From Liopterus haemorrhoidalis (Eukaryota; Arthropoda; Insecta; Coleoptera; Dytiscidae): DNA of 64,000 bases. This document shows positions 31,456-42,377 of the stretch, piece after piece. How positions within the stretch are numbered: position 1 is the stretch's first letter; every line of letters starts with the position of its first letter. Location of the stretch: positions 12,439,646 to 12,503,645 of the forward strand of contig OZ020625.1 of NCBI GenBank assembly GCA_963971575.1, given 5' to 3'. Below the pieces are notes generated by a model that worked only from the letters and a program-made list of their open reading frames with translations, searched no databases and was not told the DNA's origin. Both the position numbers and the translations under genes were made by a program.

Positions 31456-31817
31456 CAGTGGTGTGTTGGCAAACTTTTAACAACGGCTCGCTAAGATAAA
31501 ACGAGGACAAGGCGCAGAAGATGAAATTATTTATATTATTAAAAATTTCTAAAATACAAAAATACAAGTGGTGATCTAAACAAAAGAAAGGTCCTTATTT
31601 CCAAGATACTAGTGATACAAAAAAGGTCCTGACTTCCAAGATACTAGTGATGACCAAAAACAAAAAAAAAGGGTTCTCACTTTCAAGATACACCAAGATA
31701 ATAGTGATGACCACAATAAAAGAGCGTCCTCCTTCCGAGATACAAGTGATAACATAACAAAAAAAAGCGGAATAATTTAACAACCGGCTCGCACGAGCTG
31801 GCTCCAGCACACCTCTG
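31456..31817. mobile_element. hAT-like MITE with internal short tandem repeats
   Basis: Ends CAGTGGTGTG and CACACCTCTG are inverted with one mismatch, followed inward by AACAACGGCTCGC and CAACCGGCTCGC... related blocks. The inside (31568-31770) repeats TCCAAGATACTAGTGATGAC about four times with a period near 50 bp. No 8-bp target duplication could be recognised. Confidence 0.45.
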
Positions 31818-32941
31818 GATGACCAGAGGTGTCATGACCAGAGGAGACATACATATGAATGTAAGTCTTAATTTATAGGTAAGTAAAATGATTTATTTTA
31901 GCCATAGCATGTGTCTATGATTTACGTATGAGTGCGTAAAATGAGATTAAATAGTCTGATTTTTATATTTTATTGTTTATTTACTGCATTATTTTCCAGA
32001 ACTTTAGCATGTAGGTACGGGTCTTTTAATTTGCTCTTCACTACCTGTTCGCGCTACTGCGAAACCTATTTCTAGTGGGGGGTTTTTTAGCTTTAATATA
32101 TTTTTTTCTATATAGTCTCGAACACGCTTGCTCCGACAGCAGCTTGAATCAGTATCGTTAGTGTGACAACTCTGGCTATTGCAGCCTTGTGTACCGTAAA
32201 CCCCGTTTTTCGGTCTCAACAAAAGACGACCCCGTCTTCTATTATTTCGTGTGTGGACTTAATTGTGTGTGTGTGTATTAACGCGGCTGTGTGTCCCATC
32301 TCTTCTCTCTCCAGAGCGGACCAACTACTGCAGTTCAAAGGGCCCTTTGATTCGACCACGCTTCAGTACGAGGTAAGTCCATTTAACCGTTATTTCTCCA
32401 ATCCTATCTTCCATATTCTACAATCGCGTAGATTTGCGCATGATACAGTCCAACCGCTTATTTTTAGTGCCCCTCAGAGCAGGGTTCTGGCCAGTGTGCC
32501 CATCCGGGAACACCACCAGATCACGCACTTAACACTACCAAATCTGGTCACCTTTTATTTTATTACTATTATTATTTATTTATTTTATTTTATTTTTTGT
32601 ACGAAATCAAATACGGTAATTTCTCATTCGCATGTACAGTATTTTAGCTACCGACGTATGGCAACACCAGTACGACCATAAGATTGTTGAACTTTACTTG
32701 AAAAATTCCCTTTGTATATTATATTTGTTACTTATTTCATTTAAATTAATTGTAACCCGATGTTTCAGTTTTGCTGCTGTTAAAATTTTTTATTTAAATT
32801 GTGAAATTAGTTACGTTTCTTGCGTGCCATGGAGAAAATATGTTATAATTTATATGTATTTTCTCCATGGCACGCTAGAAACATAACTGATTAGGGCGCC
32901 TCCTGCTCTAGCCGAGCAACCTCTGACAAATGCATAATTAC
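31818..32941. other. XKR intron DNA with hairpin near exon C donor
   Basis: No gene supported. An exon-like segment on + (about 32313-32371, CTCTCTCCAG before and GAG/GTAAGT after) has one open frame of 19 residues but no partner exon. A strong inverted repeat occupies 32811-32886. Confidence 0.45.
32811..32886. repeat. Long hairpin 56 bp from the exon C donor
   Basis: TACGTTTCTTGCGTGCCATG then GAGAAAATATG, a short loop TTATAATTTA, then the complement CATTTTCTCCATGGCACGC... with few mismatches; each arm is about 33 bp. It could be a small foldback element or an RNA stem in the intron. Confidence 0.7.
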
Positions 32942-33091
32942 CATTTGAAAGTATTCTCCCCAATGTATGGAGTAGGTATCCAACGTTGGCCTCCTTTTGT
33001 TCCCGCTGAACATTCCTCGCTTTTTTGACATTGTACATCACCAAGATAACACGTAGTAAGGAAGCAGAGAAGCTCAGCCATTGGACCCATT
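32942..33091 (-). CDS. XK-related (XKR) protein, exon C
   Basis: 150-bp host exon. Acceptor TTTTATCTAG/AATGGG at 33092/33091; donor TCAAATG/GTAATT at 32942/32941. The phases match exon B (phase 1 out) and exon D (phase 1 in). It encodes W-V-Q-W-L-S-F-S-A-S-L-L-R-V-I-L-V-M-Y-N then V-K-K-A-R-N-V-Q-R-E, a membrane helix plus basic loop. It matches the XK-family segment after the P-Q-L-x-L-Q helix ('lsS-l-l-s-x-x-x-x-x-x-Y-x-x-A-x-R'). The rest, L-L-H-T-L-G-R-I-L-S-N, leads into the S-R-V-M-S-L of exon D. Confidence 0.75.
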
Positions 33092-34340
33092 CTAGATAAA
33101 ACAAAATATTAAATTATTGTAGAAATTAATGTGCTAATGTATATACAACACTGTATTCATATTATTACAAAACATTAAAACAAAAAAGTGTATAGACGCG
33201 GCAATTGAACTTAGTATATATCATTATTGTTATCGTGTTTTATTGAAAATTAATGTGCGAAAATTTGCATAGAGCTTATGTGAGGATACTTCTACTAGTC
33301 TCAAATTGGTACAGTCTCAAAATTCCGAATACTACTTGTATCATGGAGTCTTTTAGAACTCATCTCGAGGAAGCATGGTTCTGCAAGGTACGGCTATTAA
33401 GATTCACAATCAAATTATTCTAATTTCTTTATCCATATTCCTTCTCTATCACAGTCTAACTTCACACACAATTCACTCTTTAATTTCATGTTCCTATCTT
33501 AATTTAACATATTTTGATAAATTCCTATTATATAAAAACATGAGCAGTGTTACAGATAATATTCGAGTTATCCAAGGCGATGGCTACACACTTCCTATCA
33601 GTGCCGGGTGTCTCAGTTAGCCTCGCAACGATGGTCGCCCAAGACCTTGCACAGTTTTTTTTTTACAAGTTAAGATCATATTCAGAAATAAAACTGCTGT
33701 GTTACAAACTACAAAAAAGAATGTTTCTTAGGCCAATGATCGCAGTCCTTCGTTCAAATGAATCACTTGTCAAATATTTTATTCTTTATTTATTAGGGCA
33801 TTTATTAAAACATATTTACGGAAATATATTCCTATATGTCCCCACGTGCATACTACATACATATTTATAAATAGTTCAAGCTCCAAAAGTTGAATGAATT
33901 ACCTATACAATTATAGAGTAATAAATAATGTAAAGTTAATTTGAGTTTGAATTTATATTTTCGTTTAATTTTCTATTTTCTATCAAGTTCTAATTTAAAT
34001 TGAAAAAAAACGAACAAAATCTTTGTCTCAGGAATGATAAAATGAATCGGGCATTAGTCTATTAAAGGGAGAATTTTGCACAGAATTTATTTTTCTATAG
34101 TTACTACAAAAAAATTTCGATAATTTATTGGAGCTACATTAAAATAAATAAATGCAATAGCTGCTGGACAACTAATCATGTTCACGATTATCAAAACAGT
34201 GATTAATTCAATTTTTAATCTCCGGGTGGAAAGGCTAGGCAAGTTTTACAGCTGAAGACTACTTTGGTAAATTAAAGAATAAGAAATTTTGTAAAAAGTG
34301 TACAGGGAGTAGTTTTCTAGTATACAATATAATCTTACAT
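33092..34340. other. Non-coding XKR intron DNA
   Basis: AT-rich. Carries the dispersed AGAAATAAAACTGCTGTGTT repeat at about 33688. No gene recognised. Confidence 0.4.
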
Positions 34341-34850
34341 TTATTTAAATAAGGAAAAAGTGTTTGGTTGGAAAATTTGCAGATCATTATTCTGATCAAT
34401 ACAGTCCTTTATACACTGAATCTGTTTGTTAACCTTTAAATCATCTAAATATAGGATAAATTTTTAATTTAAGAATGAAAAATATATCTCATTAATAAAA
34501 ATTATAAATGAGGTAGGACCCAAATGTGAGCCGTGTGGAACACCGGGAGTAATGTAAATAAAATTAGAAATGAAATTATTAAAAGCTACAGCCTGAGAAC
34601 TTTTAGAAATATACGGCTCTAAGCGCCGTAAGAGATTAACATGAATACCAACAGAATTATTGACTTTATCAAAGAACTTTTTAAAATCCGTAGATATAAC
34701 ATCAACTTGTCCAGCCGAATCTAGTACAGGATATATAATTTCTGTAGGTAGTAAATTAGAAACTGTTGAGCGCTTCATCATGAAACAGCATTGCCCGGGA
34801 ATAATTATATGTTTTGTTGAATTAAAAATAAATTTAGTTGTAATGTAAAG
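34341..34850 (-). pseudogene. LINE reverse-transcriptase fragment
   Basis: Minus strand: V-D-V-I-S-T-D-F-K-K-F-F-D-K-V-N-N (RT block with catalytic Asp), L-E-P-Y-I-S-K-S-S-Q-A-V, I-T-P-G-V-P-H-G-S-H-L-G-P-T-S-F (normally G-V-P-Q-G-S) and then, after a stop, L-Y-L-D-D-L-K, the remnant of the Y-x-D-D box. Clade unclear (Jockey/CR1-like). Both ends are truncated. Confidence 0.65.
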
Positions 34851-35652
34851 GAGGTAATTTTGGTATTGGTTCAGAAACTTTTAAAATTTCATAAATAAAT
34901 TCAGTATAATCATTCAATTAGAGTAAAATATTAAAAATGTTAAACGATAAAAAATAATCTATTTCTTACAAGGGGCAATTAAGGGCAGACATGTTTATTA
35001 CTGTAACTTGAGACCTATGTATGGTAAACTTAACTTGAAAAGTTAATCGTAAATTCTAAAACAGATGACAACTCTGTCAATTAACAGATTAGAGGCATTG
35101 AAACTATATGCAAATAAATTATTAATCTTTGTCTGAAATATAAATATTTGTTTGGGTTAATTTTGTAATAGGATACTTATCTGATTTACCACCAATAAAT
35201 TGTGAATTTTAAGATATTACAAGACGGACAGTTCAAGAGGGTGTGCAATATTACTACACAGTTGAGCGATGTAAGTTTCTCAGAGAGTTGGTTTTTAATT
35301 GTTCGGGGGGTTAAGACGTATTTAAAGAAGTTGAGCTTAATCTGTCGTAAGGTTAAGACAATGTTTTAGAGTTGAGTTAAGGCATTCATCATATAAAGTT
35401 CTGTTTCCAAAAATCATGGGTTAGAGATACTTAGAGTGTTCTGTCGTGTAACGAGTAATTCCGTATATTCTGTATTAAGTTAGTTAGTGTAGTGTCCAGA
35501 TAAATAGATGGAAAACATATTATAGAGACTTGTGAGAGACAAATGGTTTTAGGGATGTTCGTCAGGACTGTGATGTCCAGTGAATGAATCAGTGTCTGGT
35601 GAAAAAAGTCGCTCGAGTGTTTAGTGTTGGGAATATGTCTCTCATTTGTAAG
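34851..35652. other. Non-coding XKR intron DNA
   Basis: No gene recognised. The part from about 35200 (GGTTAAGACGT..., TTGTGAGAGACAAA at about 35531) has a texture like LTR-like insert 3 and shares a 13-bp word with it, too little for a call. Confidence 0.35.
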
Positions 35653-36112
35653 TAAGTTAGTTAAAATTTTTGGCGCACAGCAACAAAGGCTATTCGCGCC
35701 TAACGCAGCCCATCTAAATGTTAATACTACATATTAAAAACAATAAATTAGACAATAAATAAATAAATAGAATCATTAAAAAAACGCCTACTCAGTAAAA
35801 GAAATCTTGCACGGACAAATACAAATAAATAATATAAAAAGTCTGTTCGAAAAAATGAACAGACGCAGGGTGATAGTAAGAGGCTGTAAAGGGGACAATT
35901 ACCATCGAATATCACAGGTTAATAATAAAACACATTAAAATAAGGTGCAAGACTTCACAAATAAAACAGTAAGTTTGATTCTCTCAGGAAGAGTATCAGC
36001 CTGTCCATGAGTGCTCTGTCGTCACCTAAAGCAACTGACAGGTCATAGCACAGGCCTAAGCTCTTCCTGACATCCTCTAACTGTACACACTCAGTTAAAA
36101 AGTGTAACACAC

Positions 36113-36876
36113 TCAAATCTGTGTTACACATCTCACAGAGAGGGGAGTCCTCACCTTGAAGAAGGTGTCCATGGGTCCGCCAACAGTGGCCTTAACGGCT
36201 CCCTTAATCTGTCTCAACTTAACGATCTGCATGCTGCTCCACTCATGTTGCCACATGGCTAAAACAATATGTTTCAGATGACTCTTTGCGTCATCTGGAA
36301 ATATGAAACTCACATCAATCATAGGTCTGTAGGAGGCGGCTTTTGTAGCTGCATCTGCCGCTTCATTACCTTTAATACCAACATGTCCCGGTATCCAAAA
36401 CAGCTTTACCCTCATATTCTGAGTATTTAGATTGTGGACTAGCAACCGGATCTTTAGTACAAGAGGATGCACTGGATCTGGATCTTGGATACTGTTCAGA
36501 GCGCCCAGCGAGTCCGTCAAGGTAACACTTGACCGACTTTGCTTTGACGAAACAAAACACAGGGCCTGAAAATAGCGTATAGCTCAGCAGTGTACACACT
36601 CGTTATGGAGTGCAGACGGTACTGAAACTGTTGGCGTGGATTCAAAACAACAAACGCACACCCAACCCTGGTTCCGTATTTTGATTCGTTAGTAAAAATG
36701 ACAGTATCCTCGAACCTAGGGACCAGTGTTCTTTGTAACTCATGTTGGTATTCGATAGGCAGCGTAGAATCTTTATCAAACCTAGTTAATGTGAGGATCA
36801 CAAGGCGGACGCGGCAGCGTCCATGGTGGAACAGCAAACAAAACGAAACTTGCCATTTCGGGCATATTAAAATCAA
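36113..36876 (-). pseudogene. RNase H domain of LINE copy 2
   Basis: Minus-strand frames carry F-E-D-T-V-I-F-T-N-E-S-K-Y-G-T (the first catalytic Asp has become Asn), V-Y-T-A-E-L-Y-A-I-F, T-D-S-L-G-A-L-N-S-I-Q-D and W-I-P-G-H-V-G-I-K-G-N-E-A-A-D. Two frame changes occur. It is less intact at the first Asp but better at the last motifs than the plus-strand copy. Confidence 0.7.
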
Positions 36877-37981
36877 TATTAACCAAAATATCGAAAATCC
36901 TCAGACCAAAAGGCCTATTACACATTATTATAATAGGGTCATACGCGGGATGATCTGGCTTGGCACTGAGTGCAACCATATATCGCAAGGATAGAATCTT
37001 ATGACGATTGTACAGTGACGGTTCGCCTGCTTCACACAGCAGGCTTGGTATTGGGCTGGTACGAAATGCACCTGCGGCCAATCTAACCTCAGTGTGATGT
37101 ACAGTGTCAAGAATTCTTATCTCTTTGTGTTTAGCTGACTCATAATCTACACATCCATAGTCCAGCTTAGAGCGCACTAGAAAACGATATAAACGCAACA
37201 TGACAGCGCGGTCTGCTCCCCATGTCTTGTGACTGAGGACCCGCAACAAATTGAGCGACTTTTGGCATTTTGTCTTGACGGACAAAAAATGCACCCACCA
37301 AGTAAGACTAGTGTGAAACACGAGACCCAGAAATCTGGCAGTATCAGTAATGTGTAACTGTGCTCCATTTAGTTTGAGTGTAGGATTGGGATGGACACCC
37401 CTTTTCTTACTAAAATGGACACGTAGAGTTTTACTGGTCAAGAATTTAAAGCCATTTTCGGTTGCCTATGCATCGAGACGATTGATGGTCAGCTGGAGCT
37501 GATGTTCGATTGTACTAGTCTTTTGACAGGCGACAAAGATACCAATATCGTCGACAAATATCGAACACTGTACAGGTAATCGAATACGTGAAGCTGCACC
37601 GTTAATGGCAATCAAAAATATAGTACCGATAGTCGGCTCAGTATGGAGGCCTTAGGGACCCCATTGTCCAGTGCGAACATTTGTCGAAGGGTATATCCGA
37701 TCCGCACCCTGAAGCGCCGGTTCGACATGAAATCTTTTATAAAGAACATAAAGCGAGACCCCAGGAATGCAGAGTACGGAGAATACCATATATCTATGCA
37801 GTGTCATACGCTTTCTCATTAACTTTTCGTTAATGAGAAAGCCTATACAGCTACCCGGTGTTTGTGTCCGACGAAAGCATTCCTGATAGCTTTCTTTAGT
37901 CTGACCATATGATCTGCTGTGTAGCGAAATACGAACAACCCAGCATTCCATGTCTATTTCCAAACAACAGAAATCTACCAA
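36877..37981 (-). pseudogene. RT palm/thumb of LINE copy 2
   Basis: Contains T-L-K-L-N-G-A-Q-L-H-I-T-D-T-A-R-F-L-G-L, L-L-R-V-L-S-H-K-T-W-G-A-D-R and L-D-Y-G-C-V-D-Y (37441-37100). G-V-P-x-G-S- and F-V-D-D-I-G-I-F-type boxes lie in shifted frames between 37500 and 37680. It ends upstream in the RT fingers. Confidence 0.65.
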
Positions 37982-38004
37982 AAGCCTCTTAGCATAACTC
38001 CTCT

Positions 38005-39168
38005 ACAAAAAATATTACTGAAACATTGAAAATTTTAAACCTAAAGTACCCAGATTTCACACCATACTACCAATATGAAATCCCTCCCTGGCAAATTATC
38101 CCGCCACAATTCAACACAGATCTTACCCGATATACCAAAAATGATACCTGTTCCGAACTATACCAGAAAGCTTTCCTGGAGATATGCGACAAATTTAAAG
38201 ATGCAGTAAAAATTTTCACTGATGGTTCCAAAAGTGAAAATGGCACCGGCGCAGCTATTATTGTGGACAACAAGAGCCGCAAATACCATCTGCCGAATAT
38301 GGCAACGATCTACACCACAGAAATTTATGGTTTATGGAAGGCATCTGATATAGCGAAGGAAGAGGCTAGGGAAGGCAAACAAATAATCATTTGCACTGAC
38401 TCTCTCAGTGCAATTCAAGACCTCAAAAAACAATATAGAAGGAATCCATTAATTCAGAAAACCCAAGAAAACCTCCACAAAGCCATCGAGAAGAAAACCA
38501 AGGTTCAAATTGTATGGATACCGTCCCACAAAGACATAACCGACAATGAGAAAGATGATGAAGCGGCGAAATCAGCTCTGCAACTTCCCATCACAGAGAC
38601 CACCATCGCAGCAGATGACTTCAAAACCATAGTAAAAAAGAAAATCAGAAACCATTGGAACAACATATGGGAGAAAACTACACGAAACAAATTAAAAAAC
38701 ATGAAACCAGACATTGGACAATGGCCAACAATCGGTGCAAGACGGGACCAGATTGTCATAACGAGGGCACGTTATAGGACACACCATCTACACGCACAAG
38801 CATTTATTTGATAAAGAAACCGCTCCAATATGTAATACATGCCACACTCAAATAACTGTTGAACATGTCATCACCCAATGCACCAAATACAGAAAAGAAA
38901 GAATAAAACATAACATACCTAACGACATTAAAACTGCTCTCCAAAACAACATCACAACTATCACAAACACATTAAATTATCTTAAAGACATTAACCTGTA
39001 CCAGCAAATTTAAATACTTGTTACCCTATTCATTATACCTATATATCATGTAAATACTATAGAGATACTCATGTACATAAACACTGTAATTAGAATTAAG
39101 AAGTGCTAATGACTTCACAGTTGAAGCACTATAATTTAAATTTAAAAAAAATAAATAAATAAAAAAAA
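38005..39168 (+). mobile_element. 5'-truncated LINE 3' end with RNase H
   Basis: Plus-strand LINE of a different family. It contains the RNase H, a frameshifted C-terminal Cys/His motif, a 3' UTR, and a 3' tail AAATAAATAAATAAAAAAAA at 39146-39167. The truncation at its left end adjoins the end of LINE copy 2. Confidence 0.7.
38026..38811 (+). pseudogene. LINE RNase H and C-terminus, single frameshift
   Basis: 261 codons. RNase H catalytic set: K-I-F-T-D-G-S-K-S-E-N-G, Y-T-T-E-I-Y-G-L-W-K-A, I-I-C-T-D-S-L-S-A-I and W-I-P-S-H-K-D-I-T-D-N-E-K-D-D; all four acidic or His positions are retained. The frame closes at 38811, but the next frame continues F-D-K-E-T-A-P-I-C-N-T-C-H-T-Q and V-E-H-V-I-T-Q-C (C-x2-C...H...C motif). 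One frameshift near 38805 broke the original protein. Confidence 0.7.
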
Positions 39169-39600
39169 AGCAAACGTTCAATTAATTTTCTTTGCCAAGT
39201 AGAGACAGTGATACCCATAGGTCATCAACACATTTTATGCGCCACTGAATTTGTTCCGTTACAATCAAAATATATGAGACTCCAATAAGACATCCAACGC
39301 CATCCTTTTTGTCAGAAGTATGTATATATCTGCCTATGCGAAAAATATAGTAATTTTTATTAAATAACTACTATTAATATCATCGTTGAGCCATGTTTCT
39401 ACAAAACCAACAAGATTGTACTCAAAGTTGCAAGTAGTTCTAAAAGCCTTATTGACTTTTGTGAGCAAACTGCCCGTATTTTGAAACTAAATTTTTAAGA
39501 AATCTAGTCTTTCAGTCATTGTTAACACATGAAATGAAAATGTTGTAGAGGCGATCTCCCAAATAATTTATATAGACAATTCCATAGTAACATCACCATA
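39169..39600. other. Non-coding XKR intron DNA
   Basis: Nothing recognised. Confidence 0.35.
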
Positions 39601-40177
39601 GTGATGGTGTGTGAATGAATATTATGACATTAAATTATAATACATTTTGTATTGGACTGTCATTCTTGTTCATGAATTCAGGTAGTAATAATAGGGTTTC
39701 TAACTTTCTTACAGAGCTAGGCCGGAGATTTTGTGAAAGAGGGGGTGTTCATAGTTTTTTTTTTTTTTTTGGAATACCTAGATGCATATTTTTTTTTGTC
39801 TTTGGTAATTTGTATCTCTTAAGTTTGTTCGTATTTTGTAAATAAGTACCCCACCTCGAACCAATTGATGGAAAAATATTATTATCGTCAGGAGCATGCG
39901 CAGAGTGAATTTAAGCACTTTTAGTTTGACTCCTTCAAGCCTGCAGGCGCCACTTACACGTGTTTTCCCCTATCCATTGAAACACCCCTGGATCACACAT
40001 AACATTCGAGAACGAAAACAAACGAATCGGGTCGAAAGTGCTCCCGCGAACATCGCGCTCACGTGAAGCACGTTTATATCCATGCCTTAGCATTGTACGG
40101 TGCACTTTTTTGAAACTCGCACTTTTATAAGAAGTTTGCAGCGCAATAAACGTTTTTGTGTCAAACATATTATTTTC

Positions 40178-40285
40178 AATATTATATTATATGGGCCGGA
40201 GCACGGAGAAATGTTAATTGGGCCGGATATTTTATTATATGGGCCGGAGTACGGAGAAATGTTAGTTGGGCCGGAGTCTCCAGCC
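40178..40285 (+). repeat. Duplicated 50-bp unit in the gypsy LTR
   Basis: ATTATATGGGCCGGAGCACG then GAGAAATGTTAATTGGGCCGGA is repeated as ATTATATGGGCCGGAGTACG and GAGAAATGTTAGTTGGGCCGGA. It lies about 90 bp before the LTR end. Confidence 0.8.
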
Positions 40286-40372
40286 CAACAGGACACGGTT
40301 GGCAACCCTAAGTAATAAACATTTATATTGGTAGAACATTCCTTAATTAATTGTCTAACGACATAACATATT

Positions 40373-40383
40373 TGGCGACGAGG
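40373..40383 (+). promoter_or_regulatory. Gypsy primer-binding site
   Basis: TGGCGACGAGG, starting TGG as needed to pair with a tRNA CCA end, 5 bp after the LTR terminal ACA and 23 bp before the gag ATG. This sequence is typical of K02A2.6-like elements. I do not assign the tRNA. Confidence 0.6.
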
Positions 40384-40405
40384 ATTAAAAATTATTTAAA
40401 ATAAA

Positions 40406-41359
40406 ATGGATTCAGTAACTATTTTGGAAATTATTCAACAACAACAGGCTATGATGCTGCAGCTAACGAAAAATATTGAAGCCCTAACCCTGCGCTCTGT
40501 TTCCAATGGGTCTATGATCTTAAATATCGATCAGCTTATGGATTCCTTATCCAAAGCAATGAACGGATTCTCGTACGATCCTGATTCAGGTGCAACGTTT
40601 GAAGCATCGTTCAAACGCTACGAAGACGTTTTCAAAAATAATGGAAATAATTATGACGATTCAGCTAAAGTGCGCCTTCTTCTTATGAAATTAGATACTC
40701 CAGCTCATGAACGATATGCTAATTATATATTACCAAAACTGCCTCGCGACATTTCCTTTAATGAAACTGTCAAGATTCTTTGTGATATATTTGGCAAAAG
40801 AGCTTCACTTTTCAGTATTAGGTACAATTGTTTAAAAATTGTTAAAAAGTCAGATCAAGACATTATCACCTATGCGGGAATTGTGAACAAAGAATGCGAA
40901 AATCAAAATAAATTTTCGAGATTAACAGAAAACCAATTTAAATGTCTCATCTTCGTTTGCGGACTTCATTCTCTAAATGACACGAATATTAGCACCCGGC
41001 TACTCAATAAAATAGAAACTGTTCCAACTACAAATTTGCAAAATTTATCAGAAGTGTGTATACGGTTAAGTAATTTAGAACATTACACAAGCATGGTAGA
41101 AAAAACAAATAATCAAGTACACATTGTTAAAAAAAAAAGCATTAAGATAGAAGACCATTCTAAGTATTATGAGCAAAGCGATGAGAACAAAAGAAAGACG
41201 TATCCTCCTTCTCCGTGTTGATTTTGTGGTGGTATGCACTTTGTTCGAGACTGCACTTTCAAAAAGCACAAATATATGAAATGCAAGAAAGTTGGCCACA
41301 AAGATAGTTATTGCCGCTCTTCCAAGAATAATAAATTTAATGCAAGTAAGACTAAACCT
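40406..41359 (+). pseudogene. Gypsy gag with a stop in the first zinc knuckle
   Basis: From an ATG (MDSVTILEIIQQQQAMMLQL), a DUF7083-like gag start. The capsid-like part has F-S-Y-D-P-D-S-G-A-T-F-E-A-S-F-K-R-Y and L-P-R-D-I-S-F-N-E-T-V. A TGA at 41219 replaces the Trp expected in C-x-F-C-G-G-M-H-F-V-R-D-C. After it the same frame goes on to a second knuckle, C-K-K-V-G-H-K-D-S-Y-C. Gag would form the particle and bind genomic RNA. Apart from the TGA this part is well kept, suggesting fairly recent inactivation. Confidence 0.7.
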
Positions 41360-42190
41360 TCTGGTTTATTTTCAGTTAAAAAAACCTTATCGTCGAAAAG
41401 AAAATATCTCTCGATTGTCATAAATGACCACCGGGTGAAACTTCAGTTAGACACAGTATCTGACTACACCATCATTCCAATGGGAACATGGCCAAAAATC
41501 GGTGAACCGGAATTCAAATCAACTACCGAGTCGCCCCGGTCGGCTTCTGGCAATTTTATGAGACTAGCTGGTAAATTTACAAGTACATTTTCTTTTCACA
41601 ATAAAAAGGTTGTTGGCCCTTGTTATTTAACAAAATTTTTGTTTTTAAATAAATCATATCTAAATATACTAAGCATAGATTTAATAGAAAAATTCAAGAT
41701 ATGGAATGTTCTCTTCCGTCAAGTTTGCAACCACATAGATAAAAATAATTCGATTGCAACTACTGCAAAAACTACTCATACAAAAATCTCGTCTCAGCAA
41801 GACAAATTCATTAAATTGTTGCAACAACAATTTTCCAAATGCTTTGAAACTGGTTTAGGCCGCTGTTCCAAAAAAAAGTATCCTTAGTTTTGGATCCAAA
41901 TGCTAAACCAGTGTTCTGCAAAAAACGTCCAATTACTTAGGCTGCTTTTCCAGAAGTTGATAAAGAACTGGATCATCTAGAAAAGTCTGGCGTCATACAA
42001 CACGTTGTACTTACCGTGGGGAGCTCCAATCGTAGTGGCAAAGAAAGCAAATGGCTCCTTGCGCATTTGTGCAGACTTTTCCATAGGTTTGAACTATGCT
42101 TTAATACCACACAAGCATCCCCTTCCTCTGACGGAAGACATTTTTAATACACTTAATGGAGTAAATGGTATAAATCGGAAATTAATATTT
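41360..42190 (+). pseudogene. Gypsy protease remnant and start of RT
   Basis: Protease: L-Q-L-D-T-V-S-D-Y-T-I-I-P, where the catalytic D-T-G has become D-T-V; then F-L-F-L-N-K-S-Y-L-N-I-L-S-I-D-L. After a frame break, RT begins: L-P-W-G-A-P-I-V-V-A-K-K-A-N-G-S-L-R-I-C-A-D-F then P-L-P-L-T-E-D-I-F. It is cut off before the catalytic Y-x-D-D. Non-functional. Confidence 0.7.
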
Positions 42191-42377
42191 CTGGCAATTT
42201 CGCCATTTTTCATTTCCCGTCTTCAATTTTTGTATATGCATTTAGAGAATGAAATGAAAGTTCGTTATAGTTAAAATGACAGAAGACAATTGATATTCTC
42301 TCTGGATTTTCTTCACTTATAATATATATACGAAACAATGAAAAGTGGAAAATTTCACAATTCACATTCATTTTTAC
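42191..42377. other. Intron edge next to XKR exon B
   Basis: Short non-coding stretch on the donor side of exon B. Confidence 0.4.

Larger units (their letters stand above)
35653..37981 (-). mobile_element. I-clade LINE, second copy (5'-truncated)
   Basis: Reverse-oriented copy of the LINE at 5871-12763. On the minus strand it reads part of the RT, thumb, RNase H, 3' UTR and the same terminal TTTTAACTAACTTA. It lacks the 290-bp insertion found at 11388-11676 of the plus copy, which is how that insertion was recognised. It begins in the RT at about 37981. Confidence 0.75.
39600..42190 (+). mobile_element. Ty3/gypsy element, 3'-truncated
   Basis: 5' LTR (ending ACA at about 40368), PBS-like TGGCGACGAGG at 40373-40383, gag from 40406, protease remnant, and the start of RT; then it stops. 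AATAAA at about 40314 lies in the LTR. No integrase or 3' LTR. The gag and RT type match the K02A2.6-like gypsy elements common in insects. The LTR left edge is uncertain. It lies 190 bp from exon B of the XKR gene. Confidence 0.65.

Noticed and set aside
32163..32681. 172-codon frame
   Set aside because: No domain, low-complexity end, spans an apparent splice pair.
35200..35640. Relation to LTR-like insert 3 at 19911-20922
   Set aside because: Only one 13-bp word (TTGTGAGAGACAA) and base texture are shared; not enough to call the same family.
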